A DNA stretch of 64,000 nt from DASPHG01 sp963748315 (lineage in GTDB: Bacteria; Actinomycetota; Thermoleophilia; Solirubrobacterales; Thermoleophilaceae), in assembly GCA_963748315.1 (NCBI GenBank), contig CAVVIK010000010.1:372001-436000 (forward strand), written 5' to 3'. Positions 16,551-24,455 of this stretch are shown here, piece after piece. The translations under genes and the position numbers were made by a program. The notes under the pieces were generated by a model. The model saw nothing but the letters and a program-made list of their open reading frames with translations, did not search any database and was not told the origin of the DNA. The stretch's first letter is position 1, and each line of letters starts with the position of its first letter.

Positions 16551-17783
16551 GTGAGCGGTCCCCGAACTCCGTATCTCCTCTCCGGGCTGATCGGTGGCCT
16601 CATCGCCGTCGTGCTCGGCGCGGTTCTGATCGCGACCGATGTAATCGACACGGGAGACACGACGCGTGAGCTCGTTCGCCAGGCGCCGCTGACGCGCCCG
16701 GCCGCGAATACCGACGAGGGGCTGACCGTCAGCGACATCTACGACCGGGACGGTCCCGGTGTCGTCTTCATCCAGAGCGACATCAAGTCGCAGAGCACGT
16801 CGCCGTTCGGGCTCCCTGACCAGGGCGGCGGCATCGCAACCGGCTCCGGCTTCGTGCTCGACAAGGACGGGTACATCCTCACCAACGCGCATGTCGTCGA
16901 GGATGCGCGCGAGGTCGGAGTCCGGTTCACCGAGGAGAGCGATCTCGTAGAGGCCAAGGTCATCGGTGCGGACCTCTCGAGCGACCTCGCCGTCCTCAAG
17001 GTCGATCCCGACGATGCTCCGAAGCTCGTTCCGCTGAAGCTGGGCGACTCGGCGGACCTGCGTGTCGGCGACCCCGTGATCGCCATCGGCAATCCGTTCG
17101 GCTACAGCCGGACCGTCACCACCGGGATCGTCTCGGCCCTCCAGCGCCAGATCACCGCGCCCAACAACTTCCAGATCGACAACGTCGTCCAGACGGATGC
17201 GTCGATCAACCCGGGGAATTCGGGCGGCCCGCTGATCGACTCCCACGGTGAAGTGATCGGGATCAACTCGCAGATCGCGACCGGCGGCTCGAGCGGCTCG
17301 GTCGGGATCGGCTTCGCGATCCCCGTGAACACCGCCAAGGAGATCGTGCCTCAGCTCGAGGACGACGGCGAGGTCGAGCGTCCCTTCCTCGGCGTCACGA
17401 CGACCACCGTCAGCGACCAGCAGGCCGAGGATCTCAACCTGCCGGTGGACCAAGGCGCGCTCGTCCAGGACGTCGTTTCGGGCGGTCCCGCCGACAAGGC
17501 CGGGCTGCGCGGCGGGCGCACCGCCATCGCTCAGGGCCTGAAGGTCGGCGGTGACCTCATCGTCAAGGTCGACGGCCAGGACATCGAGCAGAGCGCGGAC
17601 GTCGCCGACGCGATCCTCGACCGCAAGCCCGGCGACACCGTCGAGATCGAGTACTTCCGCGGCGACGAGCGCAACTCCGTCGAGGTCAAGCTCGGCGAGC
17701 GGCCGCAGTCGCTCAACGCGAGCGACCAGTCTCAGGGCGGGCAACAGCCGCCAGACGAGGGCCTTCCTTTCCCCCTGCCGTAG
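16551..17783 (+). CDS. HtrA/DegP-like membrane-anchored serine protease with PDZ domain
   Basis: A 410-residue S1C protease. One TM anchor (about 8-28) precedes the trypsin-like domain with His114 (TNAHVVED), Asp145 (SSDLAVLKV) and Ser224 (NPGNSGGPL). A PDZ domain covers about 275-390 (PFLGVTTTTVSDQQAEDLNL...DTVEIEYFRGDERNSVEVKLGERP). The tail is Gln/Pro rich. It degrades or refolds damaged envelope proteins. It sits between the moxR block and trpF, so it seems to belong to the envelope insertion rather than the tryptophan pathway. Confidence 0.93.
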   Translation: MSGPRTPYLLSGLIGGLIAVVLGAVLIATDVIDTGDTTRELVRQAPLTRPAANTDEGLTVSDIYDRDGPGVVFIQSDIKSQSTSPFGLPDQGGGIATGSGFVLDKDGYILTNAHVVEDAREVGVRFTEESDLVEAKVIGADLSSDLAVLKVDPDDAPKLVPLKLGDSADLRVGDPVIAIGNPFGYSRTVTTGIVSALQRQITAPNNFQIDNVVQTDASINPGNSGGPLIDSHGEVIGINSQIATGGSSGSVGIGFAIPVNTAKEIVPQLEDDGEVERPFLGVTTTTVSDQQAEDLNLPVDQGALVQDVVSGGPADKAGLRGGRTAIAQGLKVGGDLIVKVDGQDIEQSADVADAILDRKPGDTVEIEYFRGDERNSVEVKLGERPQSLNASDQSQGGQQPPDEGLPFPLP

Positions 17784-17803
17784 GGCTTTGCGACCATTAC
17801 CGC

Positions 17804-18445
17804 ATGACCCACGTAAAGGTCTGCGGCATCACGAACGTCGATGACGCCCAGCGTGCCGTCGACCTCGGCGCGTGGGCGATCGGCCTGATCTTCCACGAGC
17901 CGAGCCCGCGCGCGTGCTCGCTGCCGGACGCGGAGGAGATCGGGCGACGGCTGAAGCGCGCCCCGGTCGAGGTGACCGGCGTGTTCGTCAACCGGCCGCT
18001 CGACGAGGTGGCGGCGATCGCCGAGGAGTGCTCGCTGTCGCTCCTGCAACTCCACGGCGACGAGGGGCCCGCGTATTGCGATGAGGTCGCGCGACGCACC
18101 GGCTGCAAGGTGATGAAGGCGGTGCAGGTGCGCGACAGGTCGTCGCTCACCAGCCTGCGCCCGTACCACGTTGACTACTGGATGCTCGACGCGCACCACC
18201 CGGAACTGCGCGGCGGCACGGGGACCACCTTCGACTGGGGCCTGACCGGTGAGCGGCATCCCGTCCCGATCGTGCTCTCGGGGGGGCTCACGCCCGACAA
18301 CGTCGGCGAGGGGATCGCCGCGACGCGCCCGTTCGCGGTCGACTCCGCGAGCGGCACCGAGGCCGAGCCGGGACGCAAGGACCCGGCGAAGCTCGAGGCC
18401 TTCTTCAGCGCGGTCGCGCGAGCGGACGAGCTGGCTGCCGCATGA
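17804..18445 (+). CDS. trpF: Phosphoribosylanthranilate isomerase
   Basis: A 213-residue TIM barrel that isomerises phosphoribosylanthranilate. The N-terminal VKVCGITNVDDAQRAVDLGAWAIGLIF holds the catalytic Cys, with the Asp in WMLDAHHPELRGGTGTTFDW and phosphate-binding ends LSGGLTPDNVGEGI and FAVDSASGTEAEPGRKDP. The gene overlaps trpB by 4 bp (ATGA). Confidence 0.94.
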   Translation: MTHVKVCGITNVDDAQRAVDLGAWAIGLIFHEPSPRACSLPDAEEIGRRLKRAPVEVTGVFVNRPLDEVAAIAEECSLSLLQLHGDEGPAYCDEVARRTGCKVMKAVQVRDRSSLTSLRPYHVDYWMLDAHHPELRGGTGTTFDWGLTGERHPVPIVLSGGLTPDNVGEGIAATRPFAVDSASGTEAEPGRKDPAKLEAFFSAVARADELAAA

Positions 18446-19620
18446 GCGAGCCGGCGGTAGAACGGCGGTTCGGCCCGTACGGGGGCCGGTACGTGCCCGA
18501 GACGCTCGTGCCGGCACTCGACGAGCTCGAGGCGGCGTGGCTCTCCGCGCGCGCGGACCCCGCGTTCGAGCAGGCGCTCGGCGACCTGCTTCGCGATTAC
18601 GTCGGCCGCCCGAGCCCGCTCTACCTCGCGAAGGGGATCTCGGAGCGCGTGGGCCGCGACGTGTGGCTCAAGCGCGAGGACCTGAACCACACCGGGGCGC
18701 ACAAGATCAACAACGCGATCGGCCAGGCGCTGCTCGCCAAGCGCATGGGCAAGCCGCGCATCATCGCGGAGACCGGTGCCGGCCAGCACGGCGTTGCGTC
18801 CGCGACCGCGTGCGCCCTGCTCGACCTGGAGTGCATCGTCTACATGGGCACCGAGGACATGCGCCGCCAGCGCCCGAACGTCGAGCGAATGCGGCTTCTA
18901 GGCGCCCAGGTCGTCGGCGTCGAGGCGGGTGCGCGAACGTTGAAGGAGGCCGTCAGCGAGGCGATCCGCGACTGGGTCGCGAACGCGGCGACCACGCACT
19001 ACATCATCGGCTCGGCGGTCGGCCCGGCTCCGTACCCCGCGCTCGTGCGTGACCTCCAGCGCGTGATCGGCGACGAGGCGCGCGCGCAGGCGCTCGAGGT
19101 GACCGGCACCCTTCCGGCACGTGTGACTGCGTGCGTCGGCGGAGGGTCGAACGCGATCGGCACCTTCACGGCGTTCGTCGACGACGAGGACGTCGAGCTC
19201 GTCGGCGTCGAGGCCGCGGGCGACGGGCTCGACACGCACCGCCATGGCGCGTCGCTCACGGCGGGTGCGACCGGCGTGCTGCACGGGTCGCTGTCGTCGG
19301 TGCTCCAGGACGAGGAGGGCCAGATCCTCGAGGCGCATTCGATCTCGGCAGGGCTCGACTATCCGGGCTCGGGGCCCGAGCTCGCGCAGCTGCGCGATGC
19401 CGGGCGGGTCCGGTTCGTCGCGGTCACGGACGAGCAGGCGGTCAGCGCCTTCCGCGAGACGTGCCGGCTCGAGGGGATCATCCCCGCGCTCGAGTGTGCG
19501 CACGCGATCGCGTGGCTGTTCGCGGAGGGGGCGGGCGACGGGGCGCCCGGCTATGACCTGCTCACGCTTTCCGGCCGCGGCGACAAGGATCTCGCCGAGG
19601 TCCTCGGGCTCGACGAGTGA
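18442..19620 (+). CDS. trpB: Tryptophan synthase beta chain
   Basis: A 392-residue PLP enzyme that joins indole and serine. It begins RRFGPYGGRYVPETLVPALDELE, has the PLP Lys in HTGAHKINNAIGQALLAKRMG, then AETGAGQHGVA, the phosphate loop CVGGGSNAIG and the end LSGRGDKDLAEVL. It is the TrpB1 type that pairs with TrpA. ATGA and GTGA overlaps join trpF, trpB and trpA in one unit. Confidence 0.96.
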   Translation: MSEPAVERRFGPYGGRYVPETLVPALDELEAAWLSARADPAFEQALGDLLRDYVGRPSPLYLAKGISERVGRDVWLKREDLNHTGAHKINNAIGQALLAKRMGKPRIIAETGAGQHGVASATACALLDLECIVYMGTEDMRRQRPNVERMRLLGAQVVGVEAGARTLKEAVSEAIRDWVANAATTHYIIGSAVGPAPYPALVRDLQRVIGDEARAQALEVTGTLPARVTACVGGGSNAIGTFTAFVDDEDVELVGVEAAGDGLDTHRHGASLTAGATGVLHGSLSSVLQDEEGQILEAHSISAGLDYPGSGPELAQLRDAGRVRFVAVTDEQAVSAFRETCRLEGIIPALECAHAIAWLFAEGAGDGAPGYDLLTLSGRGDKDLAEVLGLDE

Positions 19621-20396
19621 CGACGGGCGTCGAGAGGATCGCTGCCGCGTTCAGCGGCCATGGCCGCGCGGCGGCGCTGATGCCGTACCTCATGGGCGGC
19701 TATCCGAACGTTGCGGCGTCGATCGAGTGCGGCGTGGCTGCGGCCGAGGCCGGCGCCGACCTGATCGAGCTCGGCGTGCCGTTCTCCGACCCGCTCGCCG
19801 ACGGGCCCGTGATCCACGCGGCCGGCACCGAGGCGCTGAGGAACGGCGTGCACGTCCACGACGTGCTCGACGTGGCGCGCGAGATATCGAGCCAGGTGCC
19901 GGTGGTGCTGATGGTCTACGCGAACCCGGTTCTGAAGCGCGGGCCGGAGCGGTTCGCCGACGAGGCCGCGGCGGCCGGTGCCGCGGGCCTGATCGTTCCG
20001 GACCTGCCGTTCGACGAGGCCGGCGCCGTCCGTGAGGCATGCGACGCGGCCGGCATCGCGCTCGTTCCGCTGGTCGCGCCCACGACCACGCCCGAGCGGC
20101 TCGCGGAGATCGGCCGCAACGCCCGCGGGTTCGTCTACACGGTCTCGCTCTCCGGCACGACCGGCGAGCGCGACGCGCTCGCGCCGGAGCTGAAGGACAC
20201 GGTCGAGCGCGTCCGCGCGGCCGCCAGCGTGCCCGTCGCGGTCGGGTTCGGCATCTCGACGGCGGAGCAAGCGCGCCACGTCGGCGCGATCGCCGACGGG
20301 GTCATCGTCGGCAGCCGGATCGTCCGCGCGGCCGGCGAGGGCGGGGCGGAGGCGGTCGGCGCCGTGGTCCGCGAGCTCGCGACGGGGCTGGAGTAG
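19617..20396 (+). CDS. trpA: Tryptophan synthase alpha chain
   Basis: A 259-residue TIM barrel that cleaves indole-3-glycerol phosphate. The motif LIELGVPFSDPLADGPVIHAAGTEAL includes the catalytic Glu, followed by the Asp in IVPDLPFDEAGAV, VYTVSLSGTTGER and the phosphate site VGFGIS...GVIVGSRIV. GTG start overlaps the trpB stop by 4 bp. Its TAG is also the start of a -10-like element for the next gene. Confidence 0.95.
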   Translation: MTTGVERIAAAFSGHGRAAALMPYLMGGYPNVAASIECGVAAAEAGADLIELGVPFSDPLADGPVIHAAGTEALRNGVHVHDVLDVAREISSQVPVVLMVYANPVLKRGPERFADEAAAAGAAGLIVPDLPFDEAGAVREACDAAGIALVPLVAPTTTPERLAEIGRNARGFVYTVSLSGTTGERDALAPELKDTVERVRAAASVPVAVGFGISTAEQARHVGAIADGVIVGSRIVRAAGEGGAEAVGAVVRELATGLE

Positions 20397-20399
20397 GCT
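20394..20399 (+). promoter_or_regulatory. -10-like TAGGCT before the SnoaL gene
   Basis: TAGGCT overlaps the trpA stop codon and ends seven bases before the ATG at 20407. It follows the leaderless pattern. Confidence 0.35.
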
Positions 20400-20406
20400 C
20401 CCAGCC

Positions 20407-20907
20407 ATGCCGCGTACCGCCGAAGAGACAGTTCGTTCGTACTTCGATGCCGTGATCGCCTGTGACCCGGAGGCCATGGCCGAGCACTGGGCCGAGGACG
20501 GGATCGAGGAGATCCTGCCTGTCGGCATCTTCCGCGGGCCGGAAGAGGTGAAGGCCTGGTTCACCGAGCTCTTCACCGCGGTCCCGGACTTCGAGATGAC
20601 GCTCGACCGCGTGCTTGCGCACGACAACGACGTGCTCGTGCAGTGGCGGATGAACGGCACGTTCAGCGGGGGTCCACTGATGGGAATCGATCCGACCGGC
20701 CGCCGGATCGAGATGCGCGGCCTCGACTGGCTCGAGGTCAAGGACGAAAAGGTCGTCCGCAACACAGCCTTCTCGGACGGCATGGCGCTTGCGCGCGGGA
20801 TGGGGTTGATCCCGCCGCAGGACTCGGCCGCGGAAAAGGCGATGTTCGCCGCCTTCAACGCGTTCACGAAGGCACGCGGCGCGGTCTCTGACGTACTGTC
20901 CCGCTAG
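20407..20907 (+). CDS. SnoaL-like/NTF2-fold protein
   Basis: A 166-residue protein with one NTF2-like (SnoaL polyketide cyclase-type) domain: TVRSYFDAVIACDPEAMAEHWAEDG, FRGPEEVKAWFTELFTAVPDFEMTLDRVLAHDNDVLVQWRMNGTFSG and IEMRGLDWLEVKDEKVVRNTAFSDGMALARGMGL. The fold is a small-molecule pocket used by isomerases, cyclases and binding proteins; the ligand cannot be predicted. A 59-residue membrane protein begins directly after its stop. Confidence 0.85.
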   Translation: MPRTAEETVRSYFDAVIACDPEAMAEHWAEDGIEEILPVGIFRGPEEVKAWFTELFTAVPDFEMTLDRVLAHDNDVLVQWRMNGTFSGGPLMGIDPTGRRIEMRGLDWLEVKDEKVVRNTAFSDGMALARGMGLIPPQDSAAEKAMFAAFNAFTKARGAVSDVLSR

Positions 20908-21087
20908 ATGACGATCCTCGTCGCCCTCACGATCGGGCTGGTCTGGTGGGTCTGCGCCTGGGCACTCGGCGTGAAGTCATTCGACGCCTTCATGGTCACG
21001 GCGCTGATCGTCGTGATCGCCGCCGCCTGGTACGTCGCCCGACCCTACGTCCAGAGCTTCTTGAGCCGTGGCGAGCAGGTCGGCTGA
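20908..21087 (+). CDS. Small two-helix membrane protein (59 aa)
   Basis: The ATG immediately follows the TAG of the SnoaL gene. The 59 residues form two hydrophobic helices (about 3-21 and 28-45), with VWWVCAWALGVKSFDAFMVTALIV across the hairpin, and a short polar tail ending GEQVG. The layout helix-G-x-FD/FDxxEA-helix resembles the two small proteins at 39281 and 39487. Function unknown. The TGA shares its last A with the palindrome that follows. Confidence 0.7.
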   Translation: MTILVALTIGLVWWVCAWALGVKSFDAFMVTALIVVIAAAWYVARPYVQSFLSRGEQVG

Positions 21088-21119
21088 TTTCTAAAGGGGG
21101 TCAGACCCCCTTTAGAAAT
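21087..21119. repeat. 33-bp perfect palindrome with GGGGTCAGACCCC core
   Basis: Two 16-bp arms (21087-21102 and 21104-21119) are perfect reverse complements around a single A. The core GGGGTC-A-GACCCC (21097-21109) is repeated twice more in the window, at 33823 and 33872. It lies between two genes that converge, so it could also act as a bidirectional terminator, but the recurrence of the core argues for a mobile REP-like repeat. Confidence 0.75.
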
Positions 21120-21121
21120 GG

Positions 21122-22150
21122 CTAGCCGAAGAACGCCTCGGCGACGGCGAAGTCCTCCGGCGGGACCGTCTTGAGCGACGCCACGGCGTCCGCCAGCGGC
21201 ACGAGCTCGATGCTCGTCCCGCGCAGCGCGGTCATCGTGCCCCACCGGCCCTCGGTCGCCGCGTCGATCGCAGCGGTCCCGCAGCGCGTGGCGAGCACGC
21301 GGTCGAACGCCGTCGGCGTGCCGCCGCGCTGGACATGCCCGAGCACGGTTGCGCGCGTCTCGAAGCCCGTTCGCGCCTCGACCTCGCGCTCGAGCACCTG
21401 CCCGATCCCGCCGAGCCGCTCGTGGCCGAACTCGTCCTTCTCGCCGCCCAGCGTCGCGAGTGTGCCCTCGAGCGGGGTCGCTCCCTCGGCGGCCACGACG
21501 ATCGAGAAGTAGCGCCCGCGCTCGTGGCGGCGCTTGAGATGGGTGCAGACGTTCTCGATGTCGAACGGCCGCTCGGGGATGAGGATCACGTCGGCGCCGC
21601 CCGCGATCCCGGAGTGCAGGGCGATCCACCCGGCGTGGCGGCCCATCACCTCGACCACGAGCACGCGGTTGTGGCTCTCGGCTGTCGTGTGGAGGCGGTC
21701 GATCGCGTCGGTCGCGACTTGCACCGCGGTGTCGAACCCGAACGTCAGGTCCGTCCCGTTCAGGTCGTTGTCGATCGTCTTCGGCAGGCCGAGCACCGGG
21801 ACCCCCGCTTCGTGCAGCTTCTGGGCGGCCCCGAGCGTGTCCTCGCCGCCGATCGCGATCAGGCCGTCGAGCGAGAGCTTCTCCATGTTGTCTCGGATTC
21901 GCTCGAGCCCGTCGTCGTGCCCCAGCGGGTTGGTCCGGGACGAGCGGAGGATCGTGCCACCGCGCGGCAGGATGCCGCGCACCGCGTCGATCGTCAGGTC
22001 CATCCACTCGCCTTCGATCGGGCCCCGCCAGCCGTGCAGGAAGCCGATCAGCTCGTGGCCGTGGCCGTCCACGCCCTTGCGCACGATCGCCCGAATCGCG
22101 GCGTTTAGCCCGGGGCAGTCGCCGCCTCCTGTGAGGACGCCGAAGCGCAC
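21122..22150 (-). CDS. 6-phosphofructokinase, PPi-dependent type predicted
   Basis: A 342-residue PfkA-family enzyme of glycolysis. From the GTG at 22150 the protein starts VRFGVLTGGGDCPGLNAAIRAIVR. It has GGEDTLGAAQ with Asp104 and LPKTIDNDLNGTD with Lys124. In this family Gly at these two places goes with ATP and Asp104 plus Lys124 with pyrophosphate as phosphoryl donor. EVMGRHAGWIALHSG and PERPF form the sugar-phosphate site. The start was chosen to match the conserved N-terminus. The gene diverges from the binding-protein gene at 22200. Confidence 0.9.
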   Translation of the reverse strand: MRFGVLTGGGDCPGLNAAIRAIVRKGVDGHGHELIGFLHGWRGPIEGEWMDLTIDAVRGILPRGGTILRSSRTNPLGHDDGLERIRDNMEKLSLDGLIAIGGEDTLGAAQKLHEAGVPVLGLPKTIDNDLNGTDLTFGFDTAVQVATDAIDRLHTTAESHNRVLVVEVMGRHAGWIALHSGIAGGADVILIPERPFDIENVCTHLKRRHERGRYFSIVVAAEGATPLEGTLATLGGEKDEFGHERLGGIGQVLEREVEARTGFETRATVLGHVQRGGTPTAFDRVLATRCGTAAIDAATEGRWGTMTALRGTSIELVPLADAVASLKTVPPEDFAVAEAFFG

Positions 22151-22186
22151 GGGCGCCACGTTAGCCGTCCCGATGGGCGGCGGACC

Positions 22187-22192
22187 TACAAT
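22187..22192 (+). promoter_or_regulatory. -10-like TACAAT before the orphan binding-protein gene
   Basis: TACAAT ends seven bases before TTG 22200, the start that gives a normal lipoprotein signal. An in-frame ATG at 22173 lies upstream of this element, so TTG 22200 is preferred. Confidence 0.5.
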
Positions 22193-22199
22193 CGCGGCC

Positions 22200-23424
22200 T
22201 TGCCGCTGAAGGTGACAGCCGTGCTCTCGCTGGCGCTGCTCGCGGGGTGCGGAGGAAGCGGCAGCGACGACCGACCGGAGCCGGTCCAGAGCAAGACGCT
22301 CGCCGTCTACTCCAGCCTCCCGCGAAGCGGCGGCTCGCAGGCGATAGGCGACGCGGTCGCCGCGGGGCAGCGGCTCGCGCTGGCCGACGCCGGCGGGCGC
22401 GTTGGAGAGCACCCGATCGAGCTCGTTGAGCTCGACAGCGCGGAGGCGGACGAACGCGACTGGGATCCCGATCGGGTGGCGGAGAACGCGGACGAGGCCG
22501 CCGACGATCCCGCGGCGATCGCCTATCTCGGCGAGCTCGAGCTCGGGGCATCAGCAGTCTCGCTGCCCGTCACGAATGACGAGTCGATCCTGCAGGTCTC
22601 GCCCACCGACGGCCTCTCTAGCCTGACCGTGCCTCAATCCGGGCCCGGCGCGGGGCCGGAGCGCTTCTACACCGAGGATGCGCGCAACTTCCTTCGGCTC
22701 GTGCCGCCGGACTCGGCACAGGCGGGCCCGATCGTCGCCGTCGCTCGCCAGACCGGTGCCGCGACGCTCGCGATCGCACACGATGGCGGCATCTTCGGCC
22801 GCCAGCTGGCAGGTGGAGTCGAGCAGGCGGCGGTCGACCAGGGGGTGGAGCTGACCAACGTGGAGCGGATCGAGCCCGAGCTCGACGAGGCGCCGAACCT
22901 GGCCGCCGACCTCGCGGAGGGCCGTCCCGACGCGGTGATCTACCTCGGGATCGGGGGCGACCCGGGCGCCACCATGCTCGCGGCCATGGCGGACCCCGCG
23001 CTCGCCGGCACACCGCTGATCGGCGCCGCTCCGCTGGCCACCCCCGATGCGCTGCCGCCGGGCGAGCCGGTGCAGCCACTGCCCGTCGTGACCCCGATGC
23101 TGCCGGCGCGTCAGTACCCGGCCAAGGGCCGGCGGATCCTCGCTCGGATCGCGCGGGCGGAGGGTGCGGTACCCGCCGGTCGAGGCCCTGTACGGCTACG
23201 AGTCGATGCGGGTTGTGCTCCGGGCGCTCCGTGCGGCCGGAAAGGACGCGACCGACAGGGTGGCGGTGATCGATGCCGCCCGCAGCCATGGGCCGGACGG
23301 CTCCGTCATCGGGCGATACCGGTTCGACCGGCGCGGCGACACGACGCGCAGCCGGCTCGCGCTCTATGACGTCGAGCGCGGCGAGCTCGACTACCGCGGG
23401 CCGGCGCCCGGCTCGGGCCGCTAG
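22200..23424 (+). CDS. Leu/Ile/Val-type ABC substrate-binding lipoprotein (frameshifted)
   Basis: From TTG 22200 the protein has a lipoprotein signal LPLKVTAVLSLALLAGC, an SDD linker, and then a periplasmic-binding fold type I domain beginning KTLAVYSSLPRSGGSQAIGDAVAAGQRLAL. It is clearly related to the LivK protein at 24456 (AVYSSLP versus TVYSSLP). An extra base near 23165 breaks the frame; after it the sequence continues RYPPVEALYGYESMRVVLRALRAAGKD to TAG 23424, about 407 residues. It is an orphan binding protein, not adjacent to its own permease genes, and may feed the Liv transporter 2 kb away. Start choice is moderately certain. Confidence 0.8.
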
Positions 23425-23426
23425 CC

Positions 23427-24350
23427 GTGCGGGTGGAGCGCGAGCGCCACCCGGCGCGCGGCTACGCCCTCGCCGCGGCCGCAGCCGCGATGTGGGCCCT
23501 CAACGGCAGCATGGCGCGCTACCTGCTGGACGACGGCATCGGCCCGTTCGAGCTGTCCGAGATGCGCTCGCTCGGCTCGTGGGTGATCCTCTTGGTCGCA
23601 CTGGCCGTCACGCGTCCGCAGCTCCTCAGGGTGGAGCGCGACGAGCTGCCGGCGCTCGCATTCCTGGGCGTCGCGGGGCTGGCAGCGGTCCACGCGTGCT
23701 ACTTCGCGGCGATCGAGCGGCTCGACATCGGGCCGGCGGTGACGATCCAGTACCTCGCACCCCTGCTGCTCCTTGTCTGGCTCCGCGTCGTCCACGGGCG
23801 CCGCCTGGCGACCGGCCTCTGGGGCGCCGTTCTCCTGTCCGCCGCAGGTTGCTTCTTCGTGGTGCGCGCCTATGACGCGAGTGCCCTGGACGCGGCTGGC
23901 GTCGCGGCAGCGTTCGGCGCCGCGATTTCGTTCGCGATCTACATGGTCGGCTCGGAGCGCGCGGGTCACCGCCACGAGCCTGTGACGACGCTGTTCTGGG
24001 CATTTGGCTTCGCCAGCCTCTTCTGGGCCTTCGCTGCGCCGTGGTGGAACTTCCCGTTCGGCGAGCTCGATTCGGCCCGCAACCTCCTGCTCGCCGCGGG
24101 GGTGGTGATCGTGGGCACGCTGCTGCCGTTTATCTGCATGGTCGCGGCGCTCAGGCACCTGCCGGCACCCCGCGCCGGGGTGGTGGCGACGCTCGAGCCG
24201 GTGCTCGCCGCCGTCTTCGCCTGGGTGATCCACGACGAGGCCCTGGCGGCCGTTCAGATCGCCGGCGGCATGGCCGTCGTGGCGGCTGTGGCGTGGGTGC
24301 AATCGCGGCGCCCGGACCTGGAGGCGGAGCTGGCCCCTGTACGTGGTTGA
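23427..24350 (+). CDS. EamA-family (DMT) transporter
   Basis: A 307-residue membrane protein with about ten hydrophobic helices in two EamA repeats: residues about 10-145 (AAAAAMWALNGSMARYLL...PAVTIQYLAPLLLLVWLRVV) and about 150-295 (GTLLPFICMVAALRHLPAPRAGVVATLEPVLAAVFAWVIHDE). Drug/metabolite exporters of this type move amino acids or other small molecules. GTG start three bases after the stop of the binding-protein gene. Substrate unknown. Confidence 0.88.
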   Translation: MRVERERHPARGYALAAAAAAMWALNGSMARYLLDDGIGPFELSEMRSLGSWVILLVALAVTRPQLLRVERDELPALAFLGVAGLAAVHACYFAAIERLDIGPAVTIQYLAPLLLLVWLRVVHGRRLATGLWGAVLLSAAGCFFVVRAYDASALDAAGVAAAFGAAISFAIYMVGSERAGHRHEPVTTLFWAFGFASLFWAFAAPWWNFPFGELDSARNLLLAAGVVIVGTLLPFICMVAALRHLPAPRAGVVATLEPVLAAVFAWVIHDEALAAVQIAGGMAVVAAVAWVQSRRPDLEAELAPVRG

Positions 24351-24407
24351 GGTTGAGCGTAAATGGTGCTTGCGTTGCGCTCGTTGCCCAGGCGCCGGAA
24401 ATACGGT

Positions 24408-24413
24408 TAGGAT
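24408..24413 (+). promoter_or_regulatory. Putative -10 (TAGGAT) of the liv operon
   Basis: The 105 bp between the EamA gene and livK hold TAGGAT about 40 bp ahead of the start, then a leader with a Shine-Dalgarno. Unlike the leaderless genes, this operon seems to have a normal untranslated leader. Confidence 0.35.
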
Positions 24414-24443
24414 GCGGCGCGGTTGGAGTCGAACACTCTTCTT

Positions 24444-24449
24444 AGGAGG
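24444..24449 (+). promoter_or_regulatory. Ribosome-binding site AGGAGG that fixes the TTG start of livK
   Basis: A perfect AGGAGG six bases before TTG 24456 selects this start over other in-frame codons. The protein then begins with a lipoprotein signal. Confidence 0.75.
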
Positions 24450-24455
24450 GACATT

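Noticed and set aside
21087..21119. The 33-bp palindrome as a simple intrinsic terminator
   Set aside because: It may terminate, but the same GGGGTC core recurs twice elsewhere in contexts that are not gene ends, so a repeat element explains more.
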